NCBI GenBank assembly: GCA_945937855.1
Contig: CAMEUC010000027.1
Location: 1-11,777 of the forward strand
Source: an uncultured Clostridium sp.
GTDB lineage: Bacteria > Bacillota > Clostridia > TANB77 > CAG-508
Length of the DNA: 11,777 nt
Direction: 5' to 3'
Position 1 is the first letter of the stretch; each line of letters opens with the position of its first letter. The notes beneath the pieces were generated by a model. That model was not told the DNA's origin, did no database searches, and worked only from the letters and a program-made list of their open reading frames with translations. The translations under genes and the position numbers were made by a program. Below are positions 1 to 6,901 of this stretch, piece by piece.

Positions 1-829
1 TGCACTATAATTTCCTATTATTTTAAATAATGCAAAGAACATTGATGCAAAAAATATTCTTAATGGTTTCCAGTTTCCAAATATCATAACTGCTAATGCT
101 AAGAAACCATATCCTGCAACTGTAGATTGAAATCCAGAACCTGCTGCTATTGTATATGCTAAGCCTCCTATTCCTCCTAATATTCCAGAAATTATTGTTC
201 CTGCATATCTCATTTTATATACACTAATTCCTACCGAGTCTGCTGCTTGTGGGTGTTCTCCACATGCACGTAATCTTAAGCCAAATCTTGTTTTATATAA
301 TACAATAATTGATATTATTAATATTATAAAAGCTATTGGTGTTGTTAAAAATCCATTTTTAAATATTACATTATGCCAGAAGTCTGGTAGCTGATTTATT
401 CCCAAACTAGCTTCTGTAATTCTTGTCCATGTTGGTAAGTTTATTGTAGTGTTTCCTTGTCCTTGAATTGCCCAAGAAAGTACTACTGCAAACGCTGGTG
501 CTAAAGTATTTAATGCCGTTCCTCCTATTGTTTGGTCTGCTTTTAGGTTAATCGCTGCAAATGCTAATAGTAACGAGAATATTGCACCGTGCAACTGCTG
601 CAATCAGTATTGCAATTATCATTCCCAAATATGGATGTTCTACTCCAAACCCCATAGTGTTTAATTTACCCAAAGCGAGACAACCAAATAACGCTCCTAT
701 AATCATTATTCCTTCCAAAGCGATGTTAATTATACCACTTCTTTCTGAAAACATTCCTCCTAAAGCAACCAGCATTAATGGTACTGCAAATATAATTGTT
801 GCCCCTAATATATCTCCAAATAAAGCCAT
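1..829 (-). pseudogene. Nucleoside ABC transporter permease 2 (YufQ/NupQ-like), frameshifted and cut by window edge
   Basis: This is the second membrane subunit of a BMP-type nucleoside importer. From the ATG at 829-827 the frame reads 80 residues of typical permease, including ERSGIINIALEGIM (about residues 29-42), then leaves frame and stops near 548. Removing one base (plus-strand g at 589) restores the frame: 196 further residues run without a stop to position 1, including ADQTIGGTALNTLAPAF and FGLRLRACGEHPQAADSVGI, the conserved cytoplasmic loop of this family. About 276 residues are therefore visible; related permeases run to somewhat over 300, so only the C-terminus is missing. The start overlaps the preceding stop as TAATG, and AAAGGAGGTG lies just upstream as a very good ribosome binding site. 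It pairs with permease 1 to form the channel. Family assignment is firm; whether the frameshift is real or an assembly error cannot be told from the sequence. Confidence 0.85.
589..589 (-). other. Single-base insertion that frameshifts permease 2
   Basis: On the minus strand the sequence reads GTT GCA C GGT GCA ATA TTC TCG. Skipping the C opposite position 589 gives V-A-G-A-I-F-S and then about 190 more residues of uninterrupted family-like permease. Kept in place, the C gives R-C-N-I-L and a stop 13 codons later. The site is not a homopolymer, although it lies in the short palindromic context GCACCGTGC. Confidence 0.85.
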
Positions 830-1989
830 TATTTTTGCACCTCCTTTGGTTTTTCCTCTACTTTTTCTTCATTAACATTTTTATTACTCTTTCTTATTAA
901 TAATTTTCCTAACTTTAATTTAAATAAGAATGAAAATGCACTTAAGTAAACTATTGCTGATATTATAATATTTATTATTTCTGTACTATATTTATATCTT
1001 TGAAGTGCTTCTCCTCCAACCTGTATATACGAAATAAATAAACTACTAAATATTACACCTATTGGATTTGATGATGCAAGTAATGCTACTGGAATTCCAT
1101 TAAATCCCATTGCTGGTAAAGTTTTTTCTATTAAATATTCTGCTGTTCCACTTAAATAGTAAATTCCTCCTGCAAGTCCTGCAAGTCCTCCAGCAATTGC
1201 CATTGAAAGAATTATATTCTTCTTTGAATTTATTCCTGCATATATACTAGCATTTTTGTTAAATCCACATGCTTTTAATTCATATCCAAAAACTGTTTTA
1301 CTTAAAATTATGTATATGATAATTGCTACTCCTATTGATATAAATATACTAATATTCATATAAGATGAGTTTTCAAATAAAGTATTTAATCCACCTTTTG
1401 GAATAATAGTTTGTGTTTCATGAAAGGCTTGTACCAAAGATAAATTTGCTGTTCTATTTGTTATTGAACCTGCCCAATAATTTTGTATCATCATTGGTAT
1501 ATTCTTTATTAAAACATTAACTGCATATAATCCTATCCAGTTAAACATTATTGCTGTAATTACTTCATTTACATTAAATAATGCTTTACAAATTCCTGGG
1601 AAGAATCCCCATATCATTCCGCCCAAGAATGCAAATATCAGTGATACATACCAAGGATTTCCTAAAACAATAGCTGAAAATAATGCACAAAAGGCTCCAA
1701 CAACATATTGTCCAGAAGCTCCTATATTAAATAATCCTGTTTTAAAAGCAAAAGCTACTGAAAGTCCTGTTAAAATTAATGGGGCTGCTTGATATAAAAC
1801 TTTAGCAAATTTGTCTGGTGAAGAAAAACCAGTTGTTAATAAGCTGTTTAAGCCAGCCAGAGCTTTTGTTTTATTAAAAATCAACAGTAATATAAATCCA
1901 AGCACTAAGCCTATACATATTGATATTATTGATGCCAAACAACTTATAAATCCTTTACTTTGGAAAAGTCTTTTTAATTTATTTTTCAT
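829..1989 (-). CDS. Nucleoside ABC transporter permease 1 (YufP/NupP-like), alternative internal start
   Basis: Read from the internal ATG at 1989-1987 this is a 386-residue permease, near the usual size of a stand-alone BMP-transporter permease. It starts MKNKLKRLF, a short basic cytoplasmic N-terminus before the first membrane segment. A G-rich ribosome binding site (the six-G run) lies nine bases upstream. Its stop overlaps the start of permease 2 as TAATG (831-827), showing translational coupling. I infer that this independent product is made even if the six-G run is real, because the start signals are intact; the longer reading above would then be an additional or alternative product. 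Confidence 0.65.
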   Translation of the reverse strand: MKNKLKRLFQSKGFISCLASIISICIGLVLGFILLLIFNKTKALAGLNSLLTTGFSSPDKFAKVLYQAAPLILTGLSVAFAFKTGLFNIGASGQYVVGAFCALFSAIVLGNPWYVSLIFAFLGGMIWGFFPGICKALFNVNEVITAIMFNWIGLYAVNVLIKNIPMMIQNYWAGSITNRTANLSLVQAFHETQTIIPKGGLNTLFENSSYMNISIFISIGVAIIIYIILSKTVFGYELKACGFNKNASIYAGINSKKNIILSMAIAGGLAGLAGGIYYLSGTAEYLIEKTLPAMGFNGIPVALLASSNPIGVIFSSLFISYIQVGGEALQRYKYSTEIINIIISAIVYLSAFSFLFKLKLGKLLIRKSNKNVNEEKVEEKPKEVQK

Positions 1990-3534
1990 TATTGTCCGCC
2001 CCCCTTTGTCTTTATTTGCTCCTGCCATATATAAACCAAGTTCTTGCAAAGTAGTTTTTTTAGGGTCTAATTCTCCAACAATTTCGCCCTCATACATAAC
2101 TAAAATTCTATCAGATACGTTCATTACTTCATCTAGCTCCAATGAGACCAGTAATACTGCTTTTCCATTATCTCTTTGTTCTACTAATTTTTCATGAATA
2201 TACTCAATAGCTCCAACATCCAAACCTCTTGTTGGTTGCACTGCAACTAATAATTCTGGATTTTTATCTATTTCTCTTGCAACAATTGCTTTTTGTTGAT
2301 TTCCTCCAGACATTCCTCTTGCACTTGATACTGCTCCTTCTCCTGAACGTATATCAAATTCTTTTATTAATTTATTTGTGTAATTCCTTACTTCTTTAAA
2401 TTTTATAAAACCTTTTATTTGGAATTTAGGCTCCCAATATCTTTGTAATACCATATTTTGTTCTAAAGAATAATCTAATATTAGACCATGTTTGTGTCTA
2501 TCTTCAGGTATATGACTCATACCCATTTTTGACCTTTGTCTTATTTTTGTTTTCGTAATATCTTTACCCAAGAAATTTATTGTTCCACTTGATACTTTTT
2601 GCAGACCTGTTATTCCTGCTACAAGTTCAGTTTGTCCATTTCCATCAATACCTGCTATACAAACAATTTCTCCCTGTCTTACATTAAAAGAAACATTTTT
2701 TACAGCTTTTTTCTTATGATTTTTAGAATCTATTGATAAATTGTGAACCTCCAAAATAGTTTTTCCCGGTATCATTTCTTTCTTATCTACCTTAAATTTT
2801 ACTTTTCTTCCTACCATCATTTCTGATAATTCTTCTTTAGTAGTATCTTTTACATCTACAGTTCCTATATATTTACCTTTTCTTAAAACTGTACATCTAT
2901 CAGCTACTGCCATAATCTCGTTTAATTTATGGGTAATAAATAGAATTGATTTTCCTTCTTTTGTAAATTCTCTCATAATTTCCATTAATTCGTCTATTTC
3001 TTGTGGGGTCAAAACTGCTGTAGGCTCATCGAAAATTAAAATTTCATTATCTCTATAAAGCATTTTTAGTATCTCAACTCTTTGTTGCATTCCTACACTA
3101 ATATCAGAAACCAAGGCATCTGGGTCAACTTTTAGTTTATACTTTTGGCTTAAATCCATTATTTTTTTTCTGGCTTCATCTTTTTTTAGAAATCCTAGTT
3201 TGTTAGGCTCTACACCTAAAATAATATTATCAAGCACTGTAAAACACTCAACCAATTTAAAATGTTGATGAACCATACCAATATTTAATTCATTTGCATC
3301 TGTTGGCGAATTTATTTTAACTTCTTTACCATTTTTTTTAATAATACCTTTTTCTGGTTGATACAAACCAAATAATACACTCATTAATGTGGATTTTCCT
3401 GCTCCATTTTCCCCAAGTAAAGCATGTATTTCACCTTTTTTTAGTTTGAGTGTAACATCGTCATTTGCTTTTATCCCAGGGAATTCCTTAGTAATATTTA
3501 ACATTTCAATTACATATTCTTCATTTTTCTTCAT
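829..3534 (-). CDS. Nucleoside ABC transporter ATPase joined in frame to permease 1 (NupO-NupP-like)
   Basis: A 901-residue ORF. Residues 1 to about 512 are a double-NBD ATPase of the RbsA/YufO type. NBD1 has Walker A GENGAGKST (41-49), Q-loop Q90, signature SVGMQQR (146-152), Walker B ILIFDEPTAVL (165-175) and H202. NBD2 is degenerate: GIDGNGQTE (295-303) in place of Walker A, intact MSGGNQQK (408-415) and VQPTRGLDVG (432-441) without the catalytic Glu. This is usual for the family, so one ATP site probably works. Residues 516-901 are a BPD_transp_2-type permease with about nine hydrophobic segments (530-553, 580-597, 606-624, 628-648, 658-678, 726-745, 775-795, 818-838, 852-872), the loop FGYELKACGFNKNASIYAGI (749-768) and a charged tail. 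These are normally separate proteins. The joining depends on a G6 run at 1999-2004. AGAGGA precedes the ATG. It lies 72 bases downstream of the lipoprotein gene. Confidence 0.9.
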   Translation of the reverse strand: MKKNEEYVIEMLNITKEFPGIKANDDVTLKLKKGEIHALLGENGAGKSTLMSVLFGLYQPEKGIIKKNGKEVKINSPTDANELNIGMVHQHFKLVECFTVLDNIILGVEPNKLGFLKKDEARKKIMDLSQKYKLKVDPDALVSDISVGMQQRVEILKMLYRDNEILIFDEPTAVLTPQEIDELMEIMREFTKEGKSILFITHKLNEIMAVADRCTVLRKGKYIGTVDVKDTTKEELSEMMVGRKVKFKVDKKEMIPGKTILEVHNLSIDSKNHKKKAVKNVSFNVRQGEIVCIAGIDGNGQTELVAGITGLQKVSSGTINFLGKDITKTKIRQRSKMGMSHIPEDRHKHGLILDYSLEQNMVLQRYWEPKFQIKGFIKFKEVRNYTNKLIKEFDIRSGEGAVSSARGMSGGNQQKAIVAREIDKNPELLVAVQPTRGLDVGAIEYIHEKLVEQRDNGKAVLLVSLELDEVMNVSDRILVMYEGEIVGELDPKKTTLQELGLYMAGANKDKGGRTIMKNKLKRLFQSKGFISCLASIISICIGLVLGFILLLIFNKTKALAGLNSLLTTGFSSPDKFAKVLYQAAPLILTGLSVAFAFKTGLFNIGASGQYVVGAFCALFSAIVLGNPWYVSLIFAFLGGMIWGFFPGICKALFNVNEVITAIMFNWIGLYAVNVLIKNIPMMIQNYWAGSITNRTANLSLVQAFHETQTIIPKGGLNTLFENSSYMNISIFISIGVAIIIYIILSKTVFGYELKACGFNKNASIYAGINSKKNIILSMAIAGGLAGLAGGIYYLSGTAEYLIEKTLPAMGFNGIPVALLASSNPIGVIFSSLFISYIQVGGEALQRYKYSTEIINIIISAIVYLSAFSFLFKLKLGKLLIRKSNKNVNEEKVEEKPKEVQK
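1987..2004 (-). promoter_or_regulatory. G6 tract: internal ribosome binding site of permease 1 and ATPase/permease junction
   Basis: The minus strand reads AAA GGG GGG CGG ACA ATA ATG. The six G form a strong Shine-Dalgarno-like stretch nine bases before the permease ATG. With six G there is no stop between ATPase and permease. With five G the frame becomes AAA GGG GGC GGA CAA TAA, so the ATPase ends in a TAA that overlaps the permease ATG as TAATG, the same arrangement as at 831-827 and at the cotJA/cotJB junction. Confidence 0.7.
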
Positions 3535-3553
3535 GTTTATTCCTCTTCTACTA

Positions 3554-3589
3554 CAAAAGGCTAGGCTTTATATAGAGCCCAGCCTTTTG
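3554..3589 (-). promoter_or_regulatory. Intercistronic stem-loop between BMP lipoprotein gene and ATPase gene
   Basis: CAAAAGGCT at 3554-3562 pairs with AGCCTTTTG at 3581-3589, and five more pairs extend inward (one a G-U), giving about 14 pairs around an eight-base loop. No U run follows on the minus strand (GTAGTAGAAGAGG comes next), so it is not a classical full terminator. By analogy with other binding-protein transporter operons, it probably stabilises the lipoprotein mRNA or attenuates read-through, so that the binding protein is made in excess over the membrane parts. Confidence 0.7.
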
Positions 3590-3606
3590 CTGATTTTTAT
3601 ATTTAA

Positions 3607-4704
3607 TTAATCTTGATAATCTACAGTTATGCTAACTTCTGGTTTAACATTTTTATCTGAACTGTTACTTATTGTAATTGTTCCATTTTTTACATCATCG
3701 AATAATTTTTCATATTCTTCAACTGTAAATTTTGTTAATCTCCAAGAAGTTTCTGCTGTTGGTAATCCAACGCAATTATCTTTTGCTCCTAATGTAGCTG
3801 TTTTTCCTGCTAAATCTGCAGGCCATTTTTTATCTGCTGTAGCATATAAGTCATTTAATGCTAATTTAACAGATGTAGTTAAATCTTTCATTGCAGATGT
3901 AATTATAGTTTCTGACTCAAAGTATTGATCTTTGTCAACTCCTATGACTTTAGTATTTGCTGCTTCTGCTGCACTTGTTGCTGAAAGATAGATTCCTCCA
4001 CCACAAGCAAATACTACTTCTGTTCCATCAGAATACCAAGATTCCATTTTTGTTTTTATTTCATCTGTTGGAGAAAAGCTTCCTGAATACCAATATTTTA
4101 TTTTTACGTCTTTTTCATTTCCTAATTTTTTTGCTGCATCATTAGCACCTTGTACAAATCCGTATCCGTAACGGATAACTGCTGGTACATCCATTCCACC
4201 TAAGAATCCAAGTTTAGTATATCCATCCATTACTGCGGCATATCCTGCCAAATATCCTGCTTGTTCCTCTTGGTATAAAATACAATGTACGTTTGATGAT
4301 GTTTTGTAATTATAATCTGCATCATGTGGCTCTCCATCTAGTAATAAAAATTGTACTTCTGGATAGCTATCTTGTATTTCATAAACTGCTTCTTCAAATA
4401 AGTATCCTGGGCAAACAACAACTTTTGCTCCTGTTTCAATAGCTGTTTTCATTGTTTCAACACGAGCTGCTGTAGTGTCTTCAGATGGTTTGTAATAGTT
4501 GTAAGAAATTTTATTTTCTTCTGCATAAGCTTTTACACCCTCCCAAGCACTCTGGTTAAAAGATTTGTCATCAATATTTCCTACGTCTGTTACAAGTGCG
4601 ATTTCATATGTTTCATTCTTTGTTGTTTTTCCACAACCTGCAATAAGTAGGCATGACACTGAAAGTAAAAGTATTAATGTCAAAATTGTTAAAAATTTTT
4701 TCAT
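3607..4704 (-). CDS. BMP-family nucleoside-binding lipoprotein (BmpA/PnrA/NupN-like)
   Basis: Substrate-binding lipoprotein of 365 residues. The N-terminus is a lipoprotein signal: MKK, a hydrophobic core (4-21), then the lipobox LIAG-C with the acylated Cys at 24. The mature part follows the BMP/Med family (PF02608 type): ALVTDVGNIDDKSFNQSAW (36-54), YQEEQAGYLAGYAA (144-157), GGMDVPAVIRYGYGFVQGA (169-187) and GVDKDQ (255-260). Characterised members bind purine nucleosides outside the membrane and hand them to the ABC permeases; the exact nucleoside cannot be read here. It is the first transporter gene, followed after 72 bases by the ATPase gene. AAAGGGG lies eight bases before the ATG, and a SigA-like promoter lies close upstream, leaving a leader of only about 30 bases. 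Confidence 0.93.
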   Translation of the reverse strand: MKKFLTILTLILLLSVSCLLIAGCGKTTKNETYEIALVTDVGNIDDKSFNQSAWEGVKAYAEENKISYNYYKPSEDTTAARVETMKTAIETGAKVVVCPGYLFEEAVYEIQDSYPEVQFLLLDGEPHDADYNYKTSSNVHCILYQEEQAGYLAGYAAVMDGYTKLGFLGGMDVPAVIRYGYGFVQGANDAAKKLGNEKDVKIKYWYSGSFSPTDEIKTKMESWYSDGTEVVFACGGGIYLSATSAAEAANTKVIGVDKDQYFESETIITSAMKDLTTSVKLALNDLYATADKKWPADLAGKTATLGAKDNCVGLPTAETSWRLTKFTVEEYEKLFDDVKNGTITISNSSDKNVKPEVSITVDYQD

Positions 4705-4742
4705 TTAAAAAACCCCTTTCAAATTTGTTTTTTGATGACCTG

Positions 4743-4771
4743 ATTATATCAATACCTTTTTTAAAATACAA
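4743..4771 (-). promoter_or_regulatory. SigA-like promoter of the nucleoside importer operon
   Basis: On the minus strand TTGTAT (4771-4766) and a perfect TATAAT (4748-4743) are separated by exactly 17 bases. The predicted transcript starts near 4736, about 30 bases before the lipoprotein ATG. That leader is too short for a purine riboswitch. Confidence 0.7.
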
Positions 4772-4789
4772 CCTTTTTTTTTAATTTTT

Positions 4790-5467
4790 TTAAATTTGCT
4801 CTATAAGCTTTGCACAGTTTTTAGCTGCAAGCTTTACAAATTCCTCATATTCCATATAATTATTTCCGTTTGGAATATCTGAAATAGACCTTACTACTAC
4901 AAAAGGTACCTTATTTAAAAAGCAAACTTGGCCAATTGCAGCACCTTCCATCTCCACACAATCACAATTAAATTTTGTTCGTATTTTTTCTTTCATTTTT
5001 ATATCTTGCACAAATATATCCCCAGATGCAATAGTTCCTGTTACTATTTTTATATTATCAATTTTTATTTTTCCAAATTTTTCTACCAAAGCTTCATCAC
5101 TTTTAAATATTTTACCTGTATCAGTAATATATCCTTTCTCATGACCAAATGCAGTAATATCAAAATCATGTTGCACTAATTTTTCTCCAATTACTATATC
5201 TCCAATTTGTAAATTACTACTTAGTCCACCAGCGACCCCTACATTAACAATATATTGTAAACTAAAATTATCTGTTAATATTTGTGTTGTTCTTGCAGCA
5301 TTTACTTTACCTACTCCACATTGTACTAATATATAATTGTTGTTATTTATTCTGCCTTTATAAAAATCTAAATCATAAATAGTCTCTTTTTCTAATTCGG
5401 ATATTATCTCTTTAACTGCTTCCAATTCTTCTATAGTGGCAACTATAATACCAATATAATTTTCCAT
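4790..5467 (-). CDS. mtnN: 5'-methylthioadenosine/S-adenosylhomocysteine nucleosidase
   Basis: Cytoplasmic hydrolase that splits methylthioadenosine or S-adenosylhomocysteine into adenine and the ribosyl thio-sugar, feeding methionine and adenine salvage. At 225 residues it has the normal family length (E. coli 232). Visible PNP/UDP-family motifs are GIIVATIEEL (6-15, with the catalytic Glu near 14), GVGKVNAA (51-58), NVGVAGGL (75-82), VQHDFD (98-103), GTIASGDIFV (144-153), VEMEGAAIGQVC (171-182, ribose-binding Glu 174) and RSISD (193-197, purine-contacting Asp 197). AAGAAGGA precedes the ATG, and a SigA-like promoter lies upstream. No terminator separates it from the nucleoside importer 85 bases downstream, so read-through into the importer is likely in addition to the importer's own promoter. 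Adenine from this reaction fits the purine-salvage setting. Confidence 0.95.
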   Translation of the reverse strand: MENYIGIIVATIEELEAVKEIISELEKETIYDLDFYKGRINNNNYILVQCGVGKVNAARTTQILTDNFSLQYIVNVGVAGGLSSNLQIGDIVIGEKLVQHDFDITAFGHEKGYITDTGKIFKSDEALVEKFGKIKIDNIKIVTGTIASGDIFVQDIKMKEKIRTKFNCDCVEMEGAAIGQVCFLNKVPFVVVRSISDIPNGNNYMEYEEFVKLAAKNCAKLIEQI

Positions 5468-5490
5468 ATTTTTTTCCTTCTTTCTTTAGC

Positions 5491-5519
5491 ATTATATAAT
5501 ATAAATTTTAAGTATGCAA
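5491..5519 (-). promoter_or_regulatory. SigA-like promoter of mtnN
   Basis: The minus strand has TTGCAT (5519-5514) and a perfect TATAAT (5496-5491) with a 17-base spacer. The start point would be near 5484, leaving a leader of about 17 bases that carries the AAGAAGGA ribosome binding site. Confidence 0.7.
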
Positions 5520-5524
5520 TACAA

Positions 5525-5554
5525 AAAAGAGAATGAGGAAAATCATTCTCTTTT
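5525..5554 (-). terminator. Intrinsic terminator after cotJC
   Basis: AAAAGAGAATGA and its exact complement TCATTCTCTTTT form a 12-pair stem with a six-base loop. On the minus strand it ends in six T (5528-5523). It lies eight bases after the cotJC stop and just before the mtnN promoter, separating the coat operon from mtnN. The A/T flanks are symmetric, so it could also act on plus-strand transcripts. Confidence 0.85.
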
Positions 5555-5562
5555 CTTCTATT

Positions 5563-6156
5563 TTAACAATTACTGTCATTCATATAAAATTTCTTTTCAG
5601 CTAATTTATCTTGAACTCCTCTTAGTGCTTCTCCAAATCTTTGAAAGTGAACTACTTCTCTTTCTCTTAAAAATCTTAATACATCTACTACATCTTTTTC
5701 ATCTGCAGATAAATCAATTAATTTTTCATAAGTAACTCTAGCTTTTTGCTCTGCTGCTAAATCTTCTTGAAGGTCTGCTATTGGGTCCCCTTTAACAGCT
5801 ATTGATGCTGCATTCCATGGCCAACCTGCAGCTGCTTGTGGATATACTCCCCAACCATGGTCTGTATAATATGCTCCTACTCCTGCTTTTTTCATTTCTT
5901 CTGCTGAACACCCATCAGTTAATTGATGAACTAAAGTTCCAACCATTTCTAAGTGTGCCAATTCTTCTGTACCTATATCATTCAATATTGCCTTTGATTT
6001 TTGGTCTGGCATTCCAAAACGTTGGCTTAAGTATCTAAGAGAAGCTCCTAATTCTCCATCTGGTCCTCCATATTGAGATATTATCATTCCTGCAAGTTTA
6101 GGATTCCTATTTTTTATATTTATTGGATATTCTAATACTTTATTATAAGTCCACAT
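5563..6156 (-). CDS. cotJC: Spore coat protein CotJC, manganese-catalase family
   Basis: Ferritin-like di-manganese catalase-type protein of 197 residues, near the size of B. subtilis CotJC. It is incorporated into the spore coat with CotJA. The likely metal ligands are all present: Glu35 in GELGASLRYL (34-43), Glu65 and His68 in TEELAHLEM (63-71), Glu136 in AAEQKAR (134-140) and His170 in EVVHFQRF (167-174). A Trp/Pro-rich stretch WGVYPQAAAGWPW (102-114) lies between the helix pairs, as in other Mn catalases. It could therefore remove peroxide at the spore surface, although catalase activity of the coat form is an inference. The gene starts three bases after the cotJB stop, and its ribosome binding site AGGGGGAA lies inside the end of cotJB, so expression is probably coupled. 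A terminator follows. Confidence 0.95.
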   Translation of the reverse strand: MWTYNKVLEYPINIKNRNPKLAGMIISQYGGPDGELGASLRYLSQRFGMPDQKSKAILNDIGTEELAHLEMVGTLVHQLTDGCSAEEMKKAGVGAYYTDHGWGVYPQAAAGWPWNAASIAVKGDPIADLQEDLAAEQKARVTYEKLIDLSADEKDVVDVLRFLREREVVHFQRFGEALRGVQDKLAEKKFYMNDSNC

Positions 6157-6159
6157 ATT

Positions 6160-6486
6160 CTAATAATTCCCCCTTTCCCATGGCCAAGGTTCCTCTAGCC
6201 ATCTCCATTTATTACATGGGAAATAAATAGAAAGAGGTCCATAAACCTTTTGATATTTATCCATTAGTTCTTTTAGTTCTTTTGTATATTTTCTGTGTAA
6301 ACACAATGCTTTTTGGTCTTCGGGATGTGTATTTAAATATAAACCTAATTCAATTACTGCGAAGTTAAGCTCCCTAATTTGCATTAACATTTCTTTTCTT
6401 TCGCAATCATTTCTTTCTGCTTTACTATTTTCCATAACCATGTTATTGTCTCCACATAAGCAATCTCTTTTTTCATTTTCTTCCAT
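6160..6486 (-). CDS. cotJB: Spore coat protein CotJB
   Basis: Small coat-assembly protein of 108 residues, recognised by its conserved core LMQIRELNFAVIELGLYLNTHP (about 34-55, named here by its ends), the YGPLSIYFP segment (82-90) and the C-terminal aromatic motif W-x-W-LEEPWPWE (94-104). Its biochemical role is not known beyond membership of the CotJ set. The ATG overlaps the cotJA stop as TAATG, with AGAGGGGTG upstream, which supports this start over the later Met15, Met18 or Met33. The first 32 or so residues form a polar extension with Cys9, Cys11 and Cys28 ahead of the conserved core, making the protein longer than the roughly 87 residues of the Bacillus form. Confidence 0.92.
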   Translation of the reverse strand: MEENEKRDCLCGDNNMVMENSKAERNDCERKEMLMQIRELNFAVIELGLYLNTHPEDQKALCLHRKYTKELKELMDKYQKVYGPLSIYFPCNKWRWLEEPWPWERGNY

Positions 6487-6836
6487 TAACCATTACACCC
6501 CTCTTTTATCCTATTTGTATTTCTAATGTATTCTATTTCTCTTTGACTTTGACCTGGCATATAAGGGCTAACTAGTTCTGGAAATATTGTTCCCATTTTT
6601 AATCCAACACTTGGAATAAATGTTTTATCCATTCTTTGAATTGGAACATAACTTTGACCAAACATAGGATTTTCTGGAAAATAATTATATTCTTCATCAA
6701 ATCCACATGCACATTCATCATACATATTATTATAATTCATTACATCTGAGCATGCGTCTTGCATATAGTCATTATTTTCGTAATTATTATTACATCCACA
6801 GTTACAGCCTCTTTTTTGCATACAATTTCTATACAT
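6486..6836 (-). CDS. cotJA: Spore coat associated protein CotJA
   Basis: First gene of the cotJ operon, 116 residues. The conserved CotJA core is SYVPIQRMDKTFIPSVGLK followed by MGTIFPELVSPY (62-92). CotJA is needed in B. subtilis for CotJC to enter the coat; it acts in the mother cell around the forespore. The first 60 or so residues are unusual: rich in Asn, Tyr and Cys (Cys at 5, 11, 13, 15, 29, 42 and 44, plus 114 at the end), including the cluster CNCGC at 11-15. B. subtilis CotJA is only about 82 residues. AAAGGAGG lies eight bases before the ATG. The gene directly follows the glutamine synthetase terminator, and a possible mother-cell sigma promoter fits in the gap. Confidence 0.92.
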   Translation of the reverse strand: MYRNCMQKRGCNCGCNNNYENNDYMQDACSDVMNYNNMYDECACGFDEEYNYFPENPMFGQSYVPIQRMDKTFIPSVGLKMGTIFPELVSPYMPGQSQREIEYIRNTNRIKEGCNG

Positions 6837-6867
6837 TAATTTTTCCTCCTTTTTCTAACGTATAGTA

Positions 6868-6895
6868 TATTTTATGATTAAAAATCTTAAAATGT
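6868..6895 (-). promoter_or_regulatory. Possible SigK/SigE-type mother-cell promoter of cotJABC
   Basis: On the minus strand CATAAAATA (6876-6868) fits the SigK -10 consensus CATANNNTA and is close to the SigE -10 CATACAAT. AC (6895-6894), within ACATTTT, lies 17 bases upstream, matching the SigK AC-N16/17 arrangement. No good SigA promoter is visible between the glutamine synthetase terminator and cotJA. The B. subtilis cotJ operon is SigE-dependent, so a mother-cell sigma is expected. AT-rich DNA gives such matches by chance, so this is tentative. Confidence 0.45.
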
Positions 6896-6901
6896 CCCAT
6901 C

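Noticed and set aside
1811..2197. Plus-strand open reading frames such as this one, and others opposite the BMP, CotJC, glutamine synthetase and pyruvate kinase genes
   Set aside because: They lie antisense to strong genes, have no recognisable domains or ribosome binding sites, and arise from the AT-rich codon pattern of the true frame.
2550..2670. Degenerate second Walker A and missing catalytic Glu in the second NBD of the ATPase, as a sign of damage
   Set aside because: The same substitutions are usual in the YufO/BMP-transporter ATPase family; the first NBD is intact.
4705..4742. Purine riboswitch in the importer leader
   Set aside because: The promoter at 4743-4771 leaves only about 30 bases of leader, too short for a riboswitch aptamer.
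4766..4798. Possible terminator after mtnN
   Set aside because: The minus strand there is a run of A with no stem and no T run.
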